Assembly (NCBI GenBank): GCA_965200685.1
Contig: OZ241379.1
Coordinates: 2,108,001-2,172,000, forward strand
Direction of reading: 5' to 3'
From: Bin5 sp965200685
Lineage (GTDB): Bacteria; Chloroflexota; Anaerolineae; Caldilineales; Caldilineaceae
Length of the DNA: 64,000 nucleotides
Below, one piece after another: positions 1 to 7,156 of the stretch. The translations under genes were made by a program, and so were the position numbers. The stretch's first letter is position 1; each line of letters begins with the position of its first letter. The notes under the pieces are model-generated. The model was given only the letters and a program-made list of their open reading frames with translations. It did not search any database and was not told the DNA's origin.

Positions 1-284
1 CCCCCCATGGCCTGCACATGCATCACAAAACTGAGGGCTGTGCTGCCATCTCCCTGGGCCAGGGTTTCCATCGTCAGCGTTGATTCCAGCAGATTCGCCC
101 CCCAGCCACCAAATTCCTGGGGGATCACCAAAGCTGGCAGACCGACCCGACGAATGTCGGTAAAATTTTCATGGGGGAATGTCCCGGCCCGGTCGTGTTG
201 CGCGGCCCGTTCCCGCAATAGGGGGACTAGCCCGCGGGCGATGTCCACAAAATGCTGCTGGCGTTCAGTCCTTGGGTAAAGCAT
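1..284 (-). CDS. Acyl-CoA dehydrogenase, N-terminal part (runs off the window)
   Basis: Translating the minus strand from the ATG at 284 gives 94 codons reading MLYPRTERQQHF and then a stretch with IPQEFGGWGA, METLAQGDGSTAL and FVMHVQAMG. That is the N-terminal helical domain of acyl-CoA dehydrogenases, flavoenzymes that oxidise acyl-CoA to enoyl-CoA. The start is set by a strong AGGAGGT site (plus-strand 288-294) 3-4 nt upstream. The catalytic base and flavin-binding middle domain lie outside the window, so the acyl chain specificity cannot be read. Its head-to-head neighbours handle methylmalonyl-CoA, which suggests, but does not prove, a role in branched-chain or propionyl-CoA catabolism. 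Confidence 0.85.
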   Translation of the reverse strand, partial: MLYPRTERQQHFVDIARGLVPLLRERAAQHDRAGTFPHENFTDIRRVGLPALVIPQEFGGWGANLLESTLTMETLAQGDGSTALSFVMHVQAMG

Positions 285-302
285 ACAACCTCCTGAAACA
301 GT

Positions 303-331
303 ATCCTAACAGATATTCTATCACAGTTCAA
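303..331 (-). promoter_or_regulatory. Promoter for the acyl-CoA dehydrogenase
   Basis: On the minus strand TTGAAC (326-331) is followed after 17 nt by TAGGAT (303-308), about 20 nt before the start codon. Fit to the sigma-70 consensus is moderate (4/6 in each box). It sits back to back with the rightward promoter at 358-386. Confidence 0.45.
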
Positions 332-357
332 GCGGTTTCCTACTACGTGTGGCTTTC

Positions 358-386
358 TTGTCATGGTTTCATGGCTATGATATAGT
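358..386 (+). promoter_or_regulatory. Promoter for the methylmalonyl-CoA pair
   Basis: TTGTCA (358-363), 17 nt, TATAGT (381-386): 5/6 matches in each box at ideal spacing, 35 nt before the ATG at 422. A GAGGAG ribosome site lies at about 411-416. Confidence 0.65.
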
Positions 387-421
387 AGCAACGGCAATAG
401 TTCGGTGTTGAGGAGTACGAT

Positions 422-835
422 ATGCAGGAAGAACGGATTCGAGTGCTGGTCGCCAAACCTGGCTTAGATGGCCATGACCGGGGGGCCAAGGTCATCTCCA
501 GGGCCCTACGAGATGCCGGCTTTGAGGTCATTTACACAGGCATTCGGCAGACACCGCAGATGATCGCAGAGGCCGCCCTGCAGGAGGATGTGGACGTGAT
601 CGGGCTGTCGGTCCTCAGCGGGGCACATATGACTCTGTGCCCCAAGGTCATCGAACGACTCTACGCCCAAGGCCAAGAGGATGTGCTGGTGTTGGTGGGC
701 GGCATCATTCCTGATGAGGATGTGGAACAACTCAAAGCCATGGGCGTTCACGGCATCTTTGGGCCGGGCGCGTCCTCGGCCGAGATCGTTGCTTTCATCC
801 ACAAGACCCTACGCAGTGGTTCGGAGATTGGATGA
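422..835 (+). CDS. Methylmalonyl-CoA mutase small (B12-binding) subunit
   Basis: A 137-residue stand-alone cobalamin-binding domain, equal to the C-terminal domain of methylmalonyl-CoA mutase. The B12 signature DxHxxG is D16-G-H18-D-R-G21, with H18 the expected lower axial ligand to cobalt; SVLSGAH and GGIIPDED provide the rest of the nucleotide-loop pocket. In split mutases this chain pairs with a separate TIM-barrel chain, not present here, to interconvert methylmalonyl-CoA and succinyl-CoA. Its last four bases overlap the start of meaB (ATGA), so the two are translationally coupled. A closely related mutase (for example isobutyryl-CoA mutase) cannot be excluded from the small chain alone. 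Confidence 0.9.
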   Translation: MQEERIRVLVAKPGLDGHDRGAKVISRALRDAGFEVIYTGIRQTPQMIAEAALQEDVDVIGLSVLSGAHMTLCPKVIERLYAQGQEDVLVLVGGIIPDEDVEQLKAMGVHGIFGPGASSAEIVAFIHKTLRSGSEIG

Positions 836-1800
836 CCACTCAACATCTGGTCGAAGGCCTCCTCAATGGGAATCGGCTCTCCCTTGCCCGCGCCATCAGC
901 CGGGTCGAGGACGAGGCCGTTGACGCCGCAGAAATCCTGCAAGTGGTTTTCCCACATACAGGCAAAGCCCATCTGGTCGGTGTGACCGGTGCGCCGGGTA
1001 CGGGAAAATCCACCCTCATGACCGTACTGACCAGCAGCTACCGGCGGGCAGGGCAGACAGTCGCGGTGTTGGCCGTGGACCCTACTAGCCCATTTAGCCG
1101 CGGCGCGCTGCTCGGGGACCGGGTGCGGATGACCGAGCACAGCGGCGATCCAGGGGTGTTCATCCGTTCCATGGCCACCCGGCGCGGCATGGGCGGTCTG
1201 GCAAAAACAACTAGCGATGTACTGCTCCTGCTGGACGCAGCCGGCTTTGACCGCATCCTCATTGAAACTGTGGGCGTGGGCCAGACGGAGGTGAAGATCG
1301 CCAGTACCGCCCACACCATAGTCGTTGTAGAAGCGCCGGGGATGGGAGATGAGGTGCAAGCACTCAAAGCAGGAATGCTGGAGATCGCCGACATCTTTGT
1401 GGTCAACAAAGCAGACCGCAAAGGCGTGGAACGGACAGTCAGCGCGCTGGAGATGATAGAGCAGACCCGTAGCGAGCACTGTGGTTGGTCGATTCCTGTA
1501 CTGAGAACTGTGGCCAGCGGCGCAGGGGCTTCGGGGGATACCCGCAATCGTGGCGTTGAACAACTCCGCAACGCCATTGAACAGCATCGGGCATGGCTAC
1601 ATGAGAGCGGGACCTTGACCGCGCGCGAAAAGAACCGCTTTGCCTCTCTGCTCGAGACGCTTGTCCAAACAGAATTATTGCGGCGGGTGAAACACGCGCG
1701 CGCCGCTGCTGTAGGGGACCGCCTTATTGAACAGATAGTGCGTCGGGAAGTTGATCCCTACCGGGCCGCAGCAGATGTGGTGAACGGCAGTGGTCTGTAA
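832..1800 (+). CDS. meaB: Methylmalonyl-CoA mutase-associated GTPase MeaB (ArgK family)
   Basis: A 322-residue G3E-family P-loop GTPase. Walker A GAPGTGKST is at residues 53-61, followed by the family motif DPTSPFSRGALLGDR, the switch region ETVGVGQTE and the guanine-specificity motif NKAD. MeaB is the chaperone that gates cofactor loading and protects methylmalonyl-CoA mutase from inactivation; the old ArgK name refers to a kinase activity not supported by later work. It overlaps the B12-binding subunit by four bases, which fits that role. Length matches the family (about 320-330). A factor-independent terminator follows at 1871-1907. Confidence 0.93.
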   Translation: MTTQHLVEGLLNGNRLSLARAISRVEDEAVDAAEILQVVFPHTGKAHLVGVTGAPGTGKSTLMTVLTSSYRRAGQTVAVLAVDPTSPFSRGALLGDRVRMTEHSGDPGVFIRSMATRRGMGGLAKTTSDVLLLLDAAGFDRILIETVGVGQTEVKIASTAHTIVVVEAPGMGDEVQALKAGMLEIADIFVVNKADRKGVERTVSALEMIEQTRSEHCGWSIPVLRTVASGAGASGDTRNRGVEQLRNAIEQHRAWLHESGTLTAREKNRFASLLETLVQTELLRRVKHARAAAVGDRLIEQIVRREVDPYRAAADVVNGSGL

Positions 1801-1870
1801 CAGTGCATATCTAAAGCAGCGGTTCACGATTGCCCCATAGACACTGCAGCGGAGAACATCACCAAATCAC

Positions 1871-1907
1871 AAGGACCCAGGACATTCGCCCTGGGTCCTT
1901 ACTTTTT
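1871..1907 (+). terminator. Factor-independent terminator after meaB
   Basis: Perfect 10-bp stem AAGGACCCAG (1871-1880) and CTGGGTCCTT (1891-1900), 10-nt loop, then a T5 run at 1903-1907. It ends the rightward unit and separates it from the convergent LRR gene. In the leftward direction the trailing U run is poor, so it is mainly a rightward terminator. Confidence 0.85.
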
Positions 1908-1921
1908 GATCACCTACTGCG

Positions 1922-4900
1922 TTACTTCCGCACGAGCGGCAGGAAGAGATCCTGGCCAACAGGGGCAATCGGTGTAGCCGTGGGTGTCGGCGTGATTGTG
2001 GGCGTAGGTGTCGGTGTGACAGGGTCACAGAAAGACAACTCGATAGCCGACAGGTCGTTCTGGGCAACGCGTGTCAAGGCGTTGGGAATACAGCCGCTCA
2101 GGCGGTTGCCAGCCAAGGACAACGACGTAAGATTGGAGAGATCCACAAGGGTCGTCGGGATGCTGCCCGTCAGACTGTTGTTGGCCAGGTGCAAGGTCTG
2201 CAGGGTGGCAATACTGCCCAGATCAGTCGGCAGGCTGCTCGACAGGCGGTTGTTGGAGAAGTCCAAGACCTGCAGGTTGGCCAGCGCGCGCAGGCCAACC
2301 GGGATGCGGCCCGAGAGTTCGTTGTTGGAGAGATCCAAGGTCTGCAGACCTGTGAGCCGGCTCAAGGTAGACGGGATGCTGCCTTTCAATGTCTTGCCAC
2401 TGATATCCAGCTCCAGCCTGACCACACGCTGCGGGGAACTGTCTATGGTTACCCCCTCCCAGGTGCCTATGCTGCTGTTCTCACTCCAGTTCAAGCGCAT
2501 GGAGGTACTGATGCTTCCCTCCAGGGTGGCTTTGATGGTTAGAAGCTGTACGCAGTCTCTGACCAGGTCGGCATTGGCAGAGGGGTTGGCTACAACAGTG
2601 CCATTGGTACATCGTGGTCTCTGTGATGAGCCGCCGCCACCGCCGCCGCCACCACCACCACCGCCACTACCTGTAGATGGCCGTGTAGGGGGGGGTTGTG
2701 GGTTCGCGGGGGTGGGGGCCGGGCAGCTAGCCAGTCCGAGATCCCTTAAGTCGGTGCCCTCAGTAAAGGAACGAGAGTGCAGATCATAGGGTATACATCC
2801 GCTTAGTTGGTTCGGTTGGCTTGCGGTCTGCTTAAGGTACAACTTCCTCAGATTGGAGAGACTGCCCAGTTCAGCAGGGATGGAGCCCGTCAGTCGGTTA
2901 CCGCTGAGGGACAAGTCCCGCAGATTGGTGAGTTGGCCCAGGGTAATGGGAATCGTACCCTCCAGTCGGTTATCTTTGAGGGACAGTACCAGCAGATTGG
3001 AGAGACTGCCCAGTTCAGCAGGGATGCTGCCCGTCAGTCGGTGACCGTTGAGGGACAAGTCCTGCAGATTGGTGAGTTGGCTCAGGGAAATGGGAATCGT
3101 ACCCTCCAGGTAGTAGTTATCGCGGTAGGTGTTATCATCGAGGTATAATCGCTCCAGATTGGAGAGGGCGGCCAGTTCCGATGGAATCATACCCGTCAGT
3201 TGGTTACCGCTGAGGGACAACGTCTGCAGATTGGTGAGGGTGCCCAGGGCAGCAGGGATGCCGCCCGTCAGGTAGTTATCGTAGAGGTTCAACGTCTGCA
3301 GATTGGTGAGGGTGCCCAGGAAAATGGGAATCGGACCATCCAGTTGGTTATCACCGAGGTTCAACGTCTGCAGATTTGCGAAGTCATCTAACCACGGTGG
3401 GATGGGGCCCTCCAAGTCGTTCACATTTAGGTTCAAGGTGGTCAGTGTGTCGGAGAGGGCGGCCAGTTCCGATGGAATCGTACCCTCCAGTCGGTTATGG
3501 CTGAGGTCCAACTGCGTCAGAGCGGAGAGGGTGCCCAGTGCCGATGGAATCGTACCCCTCAGTTGGTTGTTGTGGAGGTTCAAGGTTGTCACGTTCGTGG
3601 GAGAGCCGATGTTGTCGAAACCAATGCCACCCCATGAAGTTATCAGACGCCCTTTATCCCAGTTCAGGTTACCTTGTAGAGGGTCCTTGGCTTCCAAAAG
3701 CGCGTTGCAATCCTGGACCAGGTCTGGCGGTTCGCTATCTGACCAGCCGGGAATCGCGTCGCTACCGTAACAGGGGTTAGAGCCAGAGGGGCACTGCGAC
3801 AGGGAGACGTCGACATTTACCGTGATCGTCCCCTCGAAGTTGTGACATCCTGTAAAGGAGTTGTCTTGTAAATAAACACTGTTGAGCATCGTTAATTTGC
3901 GGCCCAGTTCAGGTGGGACCGTGCCCGTCAGTTGGTTGTTGTTGAGTCTCAACTCCGTCAGATTGGAGAGGTCGCTCAGTTGAGGAGGGATGGTGCCACT
4001 CAGGTCGTTGTTGTTGAGTCTCAACTGCGTCAGATTGGAGAGGGCACTCAGTTGAGGAGGGATGCTACCCGTCAGTTGGTTGTGGTTGAGGTTCAACTCC
4101 GTCAGATTGGAGAGGTTGCCTAGGTTAGGGATGCCGCCCGTCAGGGTATTGGAGTAGAGGTTCAACTCCGTCAGATTGGAGAGGTTGTCCAGGTTAGCAG
4201 GGATGGTGCCCGTCAGTTGGTTGTTGTTGAGGTTCAACTGCGTCAGACGACCGGAGAGGGTGCCTAGGTCAGGGATGCTGCCCGTCAGTTGGTTGTTGTT
4301 GAGGTTCAACTCCGTCAGCAAGGAGAGGTTGCCTAGGGCAGGGAGGCCGCCCGTCAGTTGGTTGTTGTTGAGGTTCAACTGCGTCAGACCGGAGAGGGTG
4401 CTTAGGGCAGGGATGCCGCCCGTCAGTTGGTTGTTGTTGAGGTTCAACTGCGTCAGAGCGGAGAGGTTGCTTAGGGCAGGGATGTTGCCCGTCAGTTGGT
4501 TGTTGTTGAGGTTCAACTGCGTCAGAGCGGAGAGGTTGCTTAGGGCAGGGATGTTGCCCGTCAGTTGGTTGTTGTTGAGGTTCAACTGCGTCAGACCTGC
4601 GAAGTCCTCTAACCACGTTGGGAAGGAGCCAGTCAAGCCGTTCTGACCTAGGTTCAAGGTAGTCAGCGTGGTGGAGAGGGCACTTAGGTCAGGGATGGCG
4701 CCTGTCAGGGTGTTGGCAGTTAAGTTCAACCGCTGCAGCTTGGCGAGGGTGCCCAGTTCAGCAGGGATGCCGCCCGTCAGGCCCGTGTTGGCGAGGTACA
4801 ATTCCTGCAAATTGGTGAGGGTGCCCAGGGCAGTAGGGATGCTGCCATCGATTCTCGTTGCAGAAACCCGGCTTCCCCCGCTATCGGGGTTGATCTTTAA

Positions 4901-6826
4901 CTCCTTCACATACGTATACGTTGTGGGTCCTGGGCCGAGAGTGATGCCCTCCCACTCAGCTATTGGCTTCCTTAGATCCCAGTCCAGTGTGGCACTCCCT
5001 TGTAGGGTATTCTTGTTGTTCATGAGCGTGTTGCAATCGGCGACTAGGTTATCTGATTCGTCTGAACCCGGAATCGCAAGACTATTTGCACAGACGGAGC
5101 AGGAAGTGTCTACCATAGCGTTTGTGTCAGAAATAATAGACATCGAGTGCAGGGCATAGGGTATACATCCGCGTAGTTGGTTGCCACCGATGTACAACCT
5201 TTTTAGATTGGAGAGCTTGGTCAGTTCAGCAGGGATGGTGCCCGTCAGGCGGTTGTTGATGAGGGTTATCTGCTCTAGCTTGGAGAGATTGCCCAGTGTA
5301 GTAGGGATGAAGCCCGTCAGATCGTTGTTGTCGAGGGCTAAAAGCGCTAGATCGGAGAGTCTGCCCAGGTCATCAGGGATGGGGCCCGTCAGGAAGTTGG
5401 ATCCGAGGAATAACTCCCATAGCTCGGAGAGATTGCCCAGTTGCGAGGGGATGGTGCCCCTCAGGTAGTTGTTGTAGAGGCGTAACCGCTGTAGCTCGGA
5501 GAGGTTGCCCAGTTGCGAGGGGATGGTGCCCGTCAGTTCGTTCCTGTCGAGGTACAAGTAGGTCAAATTGGAGAGGTCGCCCAGTTCAGGCGGGATGGTG
5601 CCCGTCAGTTGGTTGCGGAAGAGGATCAAGTAGCTCAAACTGGAGAGGTTGCCCAGTTCAGGCGGGATGCTGCCCGTCAGGTCGTTGTTGTTGAGGCTCA
5701 ACTGTATCAGATTGTTGAGGTTGCCCAGTTCAGTCGGGATGCTGCCCGTCAGTGGGTTGACGCTGAGGAGCAAGTGTGTCAGATTGGAGAGGTCGCCCAG
5801 TTCAGCAGGGATTCTGCCCGTCAGTTGGTTGTCGTTGAGGTACAACCTCTGCAGATTGGAGAGGTTGCCCAGTTCAGTCGGGATGCTGCCACTCAGTCGG
5901 TTGTTGTTGAGGCTCAACTGTATCAGATTGGAGAGGTTGCCCAGTTCAGTCGGGATCAAGCCTGACAGTTGGTTGTCGTTGAGGTTCAACGTCTGCAGCG
6001 TGGTAGAAAGATTGCCCAATGTATCCGGGATGCTGCCCCCCAGTATGTTGTGGTTGAGGCTCAACGTCTGCAGCGTGGTAGAAAGATTGCTCAATGTATC
6101 CGGGATGCTGCCACCCAGGGAGTTGTTGTTGAGGTTCAACGTCTGCAGATTGGTAGAAAGATTGCCCAATGTATCCGGGATGCTGCCTGTCAGTCGGTTG
6201 TGGTTGAGGCTCAACGTCCGCAGATTGGAGAAGTTTCCCAGGTCATCAGGGATGCTGCCTGTCAGTCGGTTGTTGTTGAGGTTCAACGTCTGCAGCGTGG
6301 TAGAAAGATTGCCCAATGTATCCGGGATGCTGCCTGTCAGTCGGTTGTTGTTGAGGCTCAACGTCTGCAGCGTGGTAGAAAGATTGCCCAATGTATCCGG
6401 GATGCTGCCTGACAGTAGGTTGCCGTTGAGGTCTAACTGCACTAGCTGCGGGAGATTGCCCAGGTCAGCAGGGATGGTGCCCGTCAGTACCCTGAGTTCC
6501 GTGCGCGGGAGGACCAAACGTGTCACATGAGAGCTAGAGACAGTGATGCCATCCCATTGGCTGATGGGACGTGATGCACTCCAGTTGAGATGAGAATATC
6601 TTGATTCTGTTGGTCCTGCGCTTCTCAGATCGTTCATCAGACCGAGGAGCGTTGCACAATCAGTTCTGAGGGTGGCGGATTCCGGATCCGGAATCGCGGC
6701 CGTGTTGTCACACAATGTTGTCTGTGCGTTTACAGGGGTAGGCGCGAAGCCTATGGTCATCAGCAAGATGATGGCAGTGCTGCCGAGGACTGTTAGGATG
6801 GTTCGAGTTGCGATGCATGGTTTCAT
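1922..6826 (-). CDS. Giant secreted leucine-rich-repeat protein
   Basis: 1634 residues. A Sec signal peptide (about 1-35, ending VNAQ) is followed by roughly fifty 23-24-residue repeats of the plant-type LRR pattern (LxxLxLxxNxLxGxIPxxLGxL). The repeats fall in four modules, each opened by a cysteine-containing cap with a DC, W and W-x-GI/GV pattern: about residues 36, 578, 1020 and 1405. A run of 12 glycines (about 1386-1398) precedes the fourth cap. The C-terminus is a Pro/Thr linker (PTPTPTITPTPTATP) ending LFLPLVRK. It is extracellular and probably binds or adheres to something; no catalytic domain is visible. The start ATG at 6826 carries the signal peptide directly, but instead of a normal ribosome site it has a 25-nt G tract 4 nt upstream. 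Several repeats are identical at DNA level, so copy number may vary. Confidence 0.9.
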   Translation of the reverse strand: MKPCIATRTILTVLGSTAIILLMTIGFAPTPVNAQTTLCDNTAAIPDPESATLRTDCATLLGLMNDLRSAGPTESRYSHLNWSASRPISQWDGITVSSSHVTRLVLPRTELRVLTGTIPADLGNLPQLVQLDLNGNLLSGSIPDTLGNLSTTLQTLSLNNNRLTGSIPDTLGNLSTTLQTLNLNNNRLTGSIPDDLGNFSNLRTLSLNHNRLTGSIPDTLGNLSTNLQTLNLNNNSLGGSIPDTLSNLSTTLQTLSLNHNILGGSIPDTLGNLSTTLQTLNLNDNQLSGLIPTELGNLSNLIQLSLNNNRLSGSIPTELGNLSNLQRLYLNDNQLTGRIPAELGDLSNLTHLLLSVNPLTGSIPTELGNLNNLIQLSLNNNDLTGSIPPELGNLSSLSYLILFRNQLTGTIPPELGDLSNLTYLYLDRNELTGTIPSQLGNLSELQRLRLYNNYLRGTIPSQLGNLSELWELFLGSNFLTGPIPDDLGRLSDLALLALDNNDLTGFIPTTLGNLSKLEQITLINNRLTGTIPAELTKLSNLKRLYIGGNQLRGCIPYALHSMSIISDTNAMVDTSCSVCANSLAIPGSDESDNLVADCNTLMNNKNTLQGSATLDWDLRKPIAEWEGITLGPGPTTYTYVKELKINPDSGGSRVSATRIDGSIPTALGTLTNLQELYLANTGLTGGIPAELGTLAKLQRLNLTANTLTGAIPDLSALSTTLTTLNLGQNGLTGSFPTWLEDFAGLTQLNLNNNQLTGNIPALSNLSALTQLNLNNNQLTGNIPALSNLSALTQLNLNNNQLTGGIPALSTLSGLTQLNLNNNQLTGGLPALGNLSLLTELNLNNNQLTGSIPDLGTLSGRLTQLNLNNNQLTGTIPANLDNLSNLTELNLYSNTLTGGIPNLGNLSNLTELNLNHNQLTGSIPPQLSALSNLTQLRLNNNDLSGTIPPQLSDLSNLTELRLNNNQLTGTVPPELGRKLTMLNSVYLQDNSFTGCHNFEGTITVNVDVSLSQCPSGSNPCYGSDAIPGWSDSEPPDLVQDCNALLEAKDPLQGNLNWDKGRLITSWGGIGFDNIGSPTNVTTLNLHNNQLRGTIPSALGTLSALTQLDLSHNRLEGTIPSELAALSDTLTTLNLNVNDLEGPIPPWLDDFANLQTLNLGDNQLDGPIPIFLGTLTNLQTLNLYDNYLTGGIPAALGTLTNLQTLSLSGNQLTGMIPSELAALSNLERLYLDDNTYRDNYYLEGTIPISLSQLTNLQDLSLNGHRLTGSIPAELGSLSNLLVLSLKDNRLEGTIPITLGQLTNLRDLSLSGNRLTGSIPAELGSLSNLRKLYLKQTASQPNQLSGCIPYDLHSRSFTEGTDLRDLGLASCPAPTPANPQPPPTRPSTGSGGGGGGGGGGGGSSQRPRCTNGTVVANPSANADLVRDCVQLLTIKATLEGSISTSMRLNWSENSSIGTWEGVTIDSSPQRVVRLELDISGKTLKGSIPSTLSRLTGLQTLDLSNNELSGRIPVGLRALANLQVLDFSNNRLSSSLPTDLGSIATLQTLHLANNSLTGSIPTTLVDLSNLTSLSLAGNRLSGCIPNALTRVAQNDLSAIELSFCDPVTPTPTPTITPTPTATPIAPVGQDLFLPLVRK
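2631..2666 (-). repeat. GGC/GGT triplet repeat encoding 12 glycines
   Basis: 36 nt of tandem glycine codons with mixed third bases inside the LRR gene, between module three and module four. It encodes a flexible linker and is a candidate site for triplet expansion or contraction. Confidence 0.85.
4441..4578 (-). repeat. Exact 69-bp tandem duplication within LRR gene
   Basis: Bases 4441-4509 and 4510-4578 are identical over 69 bp, encoding the same 23-residue LRR unit twice (ALTQLNLNNNQLTGNIPALSN...). Flanking units from about 4370 to 4620 differ by few bases. Identity at silent sites points to recent duplication or gene conversion. Confidence 0.9.
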
Positions 6827-6830
6827 CTTA

Positions 6831-6855
6831 CCCCCCCCCCCCCCCCCCCCCCCCC
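6831..6855 (-). repeat. 25-nt G homopolymer at the LRR translation start
   Basis: Twenty-five consecutive C on the plus strand (G on the gene strand) between a TATAAT-like box and the ATG at 6826. An upstream in-line ATG ends on the first G (6857-6855): with 25 G it reads Met, eight Gly, stop. When the tract is a multiple of three (24 or 27) the same ATG reads through the G run into the LRR frame. The exact length should be treated with caution because homopolymers are miscounted in assemblies. Confidence 0.85.
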
Positions 6856-6884
6856 ATTATATATCTTATAATGGACAATTTGAA
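6856..6884 (-). promoter_or_regulatory. Possible proximal promoter of the LRR gene abutting the G tract
   Basis: On the minus strand TTCAAA (6879-6884), 17 nt, TATAAT (6856-6861). The -10 box is a perfect match, the -35 is 4/6. Transcription from it would start inside the G tract, where RNA polymerase slippage is possible. Confidence 0.45.
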
Positions 6885-7081
6885 TTTGGACACAAATCCT
6901 CGTCCCTCGCCCGCAGCATGCGGGTGAGAGCACGGCCCCTGCGCGGGGACATCCGCAAGCGTTGCACTGTCTACGCGGACCTGATCTTGATTATTCATAA
7001 TCGCACCGGTTCCTTGTCAATCTTGAAGTATTTCACGTTTTGACTCAACGAAAAGTCTGTAAATTCCTGAGGACTTCGCTC
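6885..7081 (-). other. Structured leader of the LRR gene
   Basis: Non-coding stretch between the distal tandem promoters and the G tract. It contains a perfect hairpin CCCGCA-gca-TGCGGG (6910-6924), a GC-rich CCCC-TGCGC-GGGG hairpin (6936-6948) and a possible longer TCCGC/GCGGA pairing just after. I recognise no known riboswitch class. Confidence 0.4.
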
Positions 7082-7138
7082 AGTATAGTACACAGCGATT
7101 TAACTGTCAAATTATATTACACAGTGTTTGACTGTCAA
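7082..7138 (-). promoter_or_regulatory. Tandem consensus promoters upstream of the LRR gene
   Basis: Minus strand, distal: TTGACA (7133-7138), 16 nt, TATAAT (7111-7116), a perfect match in both boxes. Proximal: TTGACA (7105-7110), 17 nt, TATACT (7082-7087). The two -35 regions lie in a duplicated element TTTGACAGT(T/C)AAA 28 nt apart; the distal copy is a 13-nt palindrome (7127-7139). They point at the LRR gene about 250 nt away and lie just after the stop codon of the next upstream leftward gene. Confidence 0.65.
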
Positions 7139-7156
7139 ATTCAATTTCCAGCAATT

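Noticed and set aside
1830..6530. Many rightward open frames across the LRR gene
   Set aside because: They are antisense shadows of the repeat codons, have no ribosome sites and no homology to known families.
1922..6826. Regularly spaced repeats looking like a CRISPR array
   Set aside because: They are 69-72-bp coding units of an LRR protein in one long frame; there are no constant short repeats with unique spacers and no cas genes.
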